In this document: positions 60,137-64,000 of the stretch, piece after piece
Layout: each line of letters starts with the position of its first letter
Position numbering within the stretch: position 1 is the first letter of the stretch
Assembly: GCA_022729575.1 (NCBI GenBank)
Contig: DZAL01000001.1
Location: forward strand, 86,755 to 150,754
Direction of reading: 5' to 3'
Origin: Thiomargarita sp.
GTDB taxonomy: Bacteria; Pseudomonadota; Gammaproteobacteria; Beggiatoales; Beggiatoaceae
Length of the DNA: 64,000 nt
Notes under the pieces: model-generated
What the model saw: the letters and a program-made list of their open reading frames with translations, nothing else
What the model was told of the DNA's origin: nothing
Databases searched by the model: none
Translations under genes and position numbers: made by a program

Positions 60137-62596
60137 TCAAATCCGGTTCGTCTTAATTTCAATTACAAATCGCGCTCCTTGCCCTACTTCACTTTCACAC
60201 CATACTTTCCCCTGCATGGCTTCTACTAACCGTTTGACAATATACAATCCCAACCCCGTCGAATGCTCCCCAGCAGTCGGTTGTGGAGTCAGCCGGGTGA
60301 ATTTACCAAATAACTTTTTCTGGTCCTGTTTACTCAAACCTGGTCCTTCATCTTGCACTTCACATCGCACCGTTTGTGCCAGACTAATCAGACGTATATA
60401 TACCGACTTGCCTGGGGGCGAGTATTTAATGGCGTTAGAAATTAGATTATCTAATACTTGCTCAATCGTGTTTCTATCAGCCAGTACCTGATATTGTGGC
60501 TCTAGGCTATTCAAATGCAGTGTAATATTTTTGCCGTTGGCCCGGGTGGTGTAAGTTTTTACCAATTTCTGCACTATCGACAGAAGATTCAGGTGTTCTA
60601 ACTGAAGATTGATTTTACCCGCTTCAATGGCGCTTACGTCTAATAGATTGGTAATCAGTTGAAACATGCGCTCGCTTTCATTAACGGTCAGACGAGCATA
60701 TTCAATTATCTCTTCTTTAGAAAAATCATCAAATCCCTCTTGAATCAATTCCGCGGCTCCACGAATGCCAGACAACGGATTTTTCAAATCGTGGGCGACA
60801 ATGCCTAAAAATTCGTTTTTTTCCTGATTTAAGCGAATTAACTCCACATTTTTCGCTTCAATTTCTCGATGATAGCGCAAGGCGGCTTTATTTGATTCCT
60901 GCACTTGCAGGAGATGAATGCGGTCCGTTTCGGCTTGTTTTCGTGCCGTTATCTCTTGAAAAACCACGAGGGCATAAATGACCTCCCCTTGTTCATTGAC
61001 AATGGGGCTACCCCACACTTCTATCGGAACCAGTCGCTGCGGCGAGTGGATTTCCATATCGTCAATATATATGGATTCTTTCAACAGAGCGCGATAAACT
61101 GGTTGTTTATCAATGGGATATAACTGATTAGTGCCCGCTAAATAAATTTGGTAAACGGTTGGTAGATCCGCGCAATCGGCTTGAGCAACCACGCCCTTAC
61201 CTAAGAGTTGCTGTGCTCTGGTATTGATATAATACGGTTCCCCCGTTGGGGTCACTACAAACACGCCTACCGGCATGGCTTCTAAAAATTGTTGTAGCCG
61301 TTGTTCATTTTGCGCCAAGGCGAGGAAAGCCTGTTGCAGTTGTTTGGCCATCTGGGCAAAGGAGCGTGATAATTGTCCCAATTCTTCAATCCAGGTCACC
61401 GTGGGTAATACCACTTCCCAGTCTTTTTGAGTTAGGCGACTGGCGGCTTGATTGAGGCTGTAAATGGGTTGGGTAATCCAACGGGCCGTGAGCAGACCTA
61501 TCATGATGGCAATTAATACGGTGAAGCATAATAATATCAAAGTGGTGCGATTATTGGCTTTAATTTGCGCCATGAAATCTTGTTCTGGCACGACTACGCC
61601 AATCAGCCAGTTTAAACTTCCTCCCACGGGGGCTTGATAAGGTATCAACTGCGTAAAATAGCGACCGTGATCTAATTCGATAAGCTGTTGTTGCGGTTGA
61701 GTCAGTTTGTCCAAATGAGGTGGCAACTGGGTTGCGATGGCGTGCATTAAGGCGTGGTTACTGTCTTGGATGGTTTTGCGTTGAGACTTGCCCTCCTTAT
61801 CTTTGGTAAAAGGAATTTCCATGACGGAGTTAGCAATTAGCAAGCCGGAGGTTTCGATAACAAACGCCATGCCAGTTTGTGTCACTGGTAAGGATTTTAG
61901 AAACACGCCAATATCTTCTAAATAAAACGCGGCTTGACAGACACCAAGTAATTGTTTTTGCTTATTATAAGCGGGTACTGTGGCATCGATACGAGTACGT
62001 GAGGTACTCCAATCCAAAAACACTTGGCTCCAGATGGGGGTGCCCGCCGCGGCCGCTCTCTGGTACCAGGGACGGACTCGAGAATCAAAGCGGGTGGGAA
62101 TGACTTGTTGCAGTGGACCGCGTCGGCCTTGCGAGTCAGCCAGATAATATTCGGCACCGTAGTGGGTGGTGTCGTCCACGATGATAATTTCTACGTCTCC
62201 TGGTTTACGACGATGACGACTCACACCTAAAAAGCCGCCATCCGTTTCCCTACCAAAGGAAATCCAATTGATAGTGCCGGTTAATTCACTGAGTTGCCAC
62301 AAATATCGTTCACTCGCGGGGTCGCCCAAGCGTATTTTATTCTCTTGTACGGCTTGGGCATTCAATTTGGCAATCAGCATCGGTACTGTCAAATAAGCGT
62401 CTAAGTGTTGTTGAATATTTTTACCGACTTCATCAAGGAGACGCGCTACTAACTGATGTACGGTCGCTTGACTGTTATAAAACGATAAGCCGCCTACTAG
62501 ACTGACCGAAATCAACAATTGCAGGATGAAGGGGACAATGAGCACTAGACGTAGAGGAATACGTGGTGGTATCTTTGGTAATGAAATATGAATCAT
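60137..62596 (-). CDS. Cache-HAMP-PAS sensor histidine kinase
   Basis: An about 819-aa membrane kinase. TM1 (about 12-36), a large periplasmic double-Cache domain (WISFGRETDGGFLGVSRHR, RVRPWYQRAAAAGTPIWSQV), TM2 (about 340-360), HAMP, PAS (AMPVGVFVVTPTGEPYYINT), HisKA with VAHDLKNPLSGI, and HATPase (NLISNAIKYSPPGK, STGLGLYIVKRL). No receiver domain and no adjacent response regulator. Start: the frame opens at 62623, but that region is a worn palindrome, so I prefer ATG 62596 (MIHISLPK). Confidence 0.9.
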   Translation of the reverse strand: MIHISLPKIPPRIPLRLVLIVPFILQLLISVSLVGGLSFYNSQATVHQLVARLLDEVGKNIQQHLDAYLTVPMLIAKLNAQAVQENKIRLGDPASERYLWQLSELTGTINWISFGRETDGGFLGVSRHRRKPGDVEIIIVDDTTHYGAEYYLADSQGRRGPLQQVIPTRFDSRVRPWYQRAAAAGTPIWSQVFLDWSTSRTRIDATVPAYNKQKQLLGVCQAAFYLEDIGVFLKSLPVTQTGMAFVIETSGLLIANSVMEIPFTKDKEGKSQRKTIQDSNHALMHAIATQLPPHLDKLTQPQQQLIELDHGRYFTQLIPYQAPVGGSLNWLIGVVVPEQDFMAQIKANNRTTLILLCFTVLIAIMIGLLTARWITQPIYSLNQAASRLTQKDWEVVLPTVTWIEELGQLSRSFAQMAKQLQQAFLALAQNEQRLQQFLEAMPVGVFVVTPTGEPYYINTRAQQLLGKGVVAQADCADLPTVYQIYLAGTNQLYPIDKQPVYRALLKESIYIDDMEIHSPQRLVPIEVWGSPIVNEQGEVIYALVVFQEITARKQAETDRIHLLQVQESNKAALRYHREIEAKNVELIRLNQEKNEFLGIVAHDLKNPLSGIRGAAELIQEGFDDFSKEEIIEYARLTVNESERMFQLITNLLDVSAIEAGKINLQLEHLNLLSIVQKLVKTYTTRANGKNITLHLNSLEPQYQVLADRNTIEQVLDNLISNAIKYSPPGKSVYIRLISLAQTVRCEVQDEGPGLSKQDQKKLFGKFTRLTPQPTAGEHSTGLGLYIVKRLVEAMQGKVWCESEVGQGARFVIEIKTNRI

Positions 62597-62882
62597 GTTT
62601 GAACCAGATTTAGCAATTTTCAAAAATTGTTAAGTCTAAAAATGAATAATATTGCGTGGCGATTTACACGATGGTTTCGGATTTTAATTAACAATTTTGA
62701 GTTAATAAAGCAGATTTATTCTCTTTTGTCAATATGTAGCCCCTAAGCGGTTAATTTAATTATTTTTAAATGTATGAATGACTTAACTTGATGGTAGTAA
62801 GCCTACGCTTACTTTTACTTGCAAAAACCGAAATAAATATTTATTATCATCATGGTGAATATTTTAAAATTGGAAAACTACT

Positions 62883-64000
62883 ATGACAGAAGCCTGTACT
62901 TATGTGATTTTTGGTGCTACGGGTAATCTTACCCGTGTTAAATTGATGCCGGCATTGTATCATCTTGAGCAAGCCGGACGATTGTCGCCTGGAACTGTAA
63001 TTTTAGCCAGTGGTCGCAAACCTTATGACCGCGAGCAGTGGATTTTGGAAGTAAAAAATATGCTGGCTACCAAAGCTAGAAATGATTTAGATGAGGCATT
63101 ATTTGAGGCGCGTTTTAAATCTCGTTTGTATTATTTTCAGGGTAATTTGAATGAGCCAGCGATGTATCAACAGTTGAATACCTTGCTGACGACGGATTCC
63201 ACTTTTCCGGCCAATATTGCCTTTTATATGGCGATTCGACCTGATGAGTTTGGGGTGGTGGTGAAAAGTCTGAGTGAGGTGAAATTGCTAAAAGAGAAAC
63301 CTGGAGGTTGGCGGCGGGTGGTAGTAGAAAAGCCGTTTGGGACTGATTTGACCAGTGCGCGTGATTTGCATCAACAGTTGTCTAAGTGTTTGCAGGAAGA
63401 GCAATTGTATCGGATTGACCATTATTTGGGGAAAGCCACGGTGCAAAATGTGTTGGTGTTTCGCTTTGCCAATTTGATGTTGGAGCCGTTGTGGAATCGC
63501 AATTACATTGACCATATTCAAATTACTCATGCGGAAACGTTGAGTGTGGGTAGCCGGGCCGATTACTATGACCAGGCGGGAGCGTTGCGGGATATGATAC
63601 AGAGTCACTTATTGCAGATGTTGACTTTGGTGGCGATGGAACCGCCGGTGGCGATGGAGGCCGAGGCGTTGCGTGATGAAAAGGTAAAAGTGCTCAAATC
63701 GATTCGTCCTATTTCCGCGCAGGCGGTCCATGCGCAGAGCGTGCGTGCGCAATATGTGGCGGGTAGCATTGAGCAGAAACCTGTAGTTGGTTATTTGGAA
63801 GAAGATAAAGTCCCGGCCAATAGTACCACTGAGACTTATGCTGCGCTAAAATTATTTATCGATAATTGGCGTTGGGCCGGGGTGCCGTTTTATTTACGCA
63901 CGGGTAAACGGTTGGCGGCTAATCAGTCGTTGATTTCTATTTGTTTTAAGCAACCGCCGCGGCAATTTTTTAAGAAGGCGCAATTTGAACAAGTGCGGCC
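62883..64000 (+). CDS. zwf: Glucose-6-phosphate 1-dehydrogenase, 5' part
   Basis: The first 372 codons; the gene runs out of the window. It converts glucose-6-phosphate to 6-phosphogluconolactone, yielding NADPH. Seen: the dinucleotide-binding loop [20 protein letters not shown] (N where most have D), [20 protein letters not shown], the catalytic [13 protein letters not shown] at about 177-189, and [20 protein letters not shown]. Start ATG 62883. The 286-bp gap upstream has no visible gene. Confidence 0.96.
   Translation, partial: MTEACTYVIFGATGNLTRVKLMPALYHLEQAGRLSPGTVILASGRKPYDREQWILEVKNMLATKARNDLDEALFEARFKSRLYYFQGNLNEPAMYQQLNTLLTTDSTFPANIAFYMAIRPDEFGVVVKSLSEVKLLKEKPGGWRRVVVEKPFGTDLTSARDLHQQLSKCLQEEQLYRIDHYLGKATVQNVLVFRFANLMLEPLWNRNYIDHIQITHAETLSVGSRADYYDQAGALRDMIQSHLLQMLTLVAMEPPVAMEAEALRDEKVKVLKSIRPISAQAVHAQSVRAQYVAGSIEQKPVVGYLEEDKVPANSTTETYAALKLFIDNWRWAGVPFYLRTGKRLAANQSLISICFKQPPRQFFKKAQFEQVR

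Noticed and set aside
63288-63608. 106-residue minus-strand frame
   Set aside because: It is antisense to zwf, whose family motifs are clear.

Overview
The window reads as a chromosomal segment of a gammaproteobacterium. The backbone genes are typical of that class: rimP-nusA-infB-rbfA, ygfX-like, hemX-hemY, pyrG, a TetR-HlyD-RND efflux operon and zwf. The very high load of short palindromic and tandem repeats, the LRR-gene relics, and the crowd of toxin-antitoxin and STAND/WD40 genes remind me of large filamentous sulfur bacteria (Thiotrichaceae: Beggiatoa, Thioploca, Thiomargarita). That placement is inference from gene style; no database search was run.

Layout. 1-6.6 kb: the translation/transcription operon rimP (5' cut by the window), nusA, infB, rbfA. 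6.7-11.4 kb: a decaying defence island with an orphan type I specificity gene (hsdS), an 11 x 45-bp palindromic tandem array, an AAA ATPase plus a broken DUF4276 partner, and an hsdR gene reduced to its two ends. 11.5-18.3 kb: backbone again (YgfX-like, LMW phosphatase-like, hemX, hemY, pyrG, DUF58), separated by C-rich inverted/tandem repeat blocks. 18.6-23.7 kb: a two-gene TIR / nSTAND-WD40 module whose TIR gene is frameshifted by an exact 19-bp tandem duplication. 23.7-41 kb: an accessory zone dominated by paralogous small genes. It holds two DUF29 genes, two copies of a 136-aa helical gene, three HEPN plus degenerate-MNT-like pairs, two tandem cassettes of TPR fragment / ADP-ribosyltransferase-like gene / 85-aa partner, several relE-, phd- and PIN-type modules, a dynamin-like GTPase behind a truncated protease, and at least five relics of the 3' end of a WD40 gene. 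41-46 kb: a minus-strand operon of a periplasmic binding protein and a very large hybrid histidine kinase. 46.7-51.5 kb: TetR-HlyD-RND efflux operon. 51.6-57.2 kb: more toxin-antitoxin modules, a broken ATPase/TOPRIM pair, LRR relics, and a VapB-like/PD-(D/E)XK-like fusion. 58-64 kb: alpha/beta hydrolase, P-loop kinase, a Cache-HAMP-PAS sensor kinase, and the start of zwf.

Best candidates for something new are: (1) the duplicated ART-like enzyme plus 85-aa partner cassette (27.5-30.0 kb), one copy of which is split by a 102-bp MITE whose removal, with one TA, restores the reading frame exactly; (2) the TIR plus nSTAND-WD40 pair; (3) the three HEPN/degenerate-MNT-like pairs; (4) the GTPase with an internally duplicated P-loop segment; and (5) the repeat families themselves, including a MITE family with TA target duplications and a second family with 18-bp TIRs and a probable 12-bp target duplication.

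Many accessory genes are damaged by single lesions (a T8 homopolymer, TGA, TAG, a 19-bp duplication). These could be real decay, phase-variable switches, or assembly errors, and raw reads would tell these apart.
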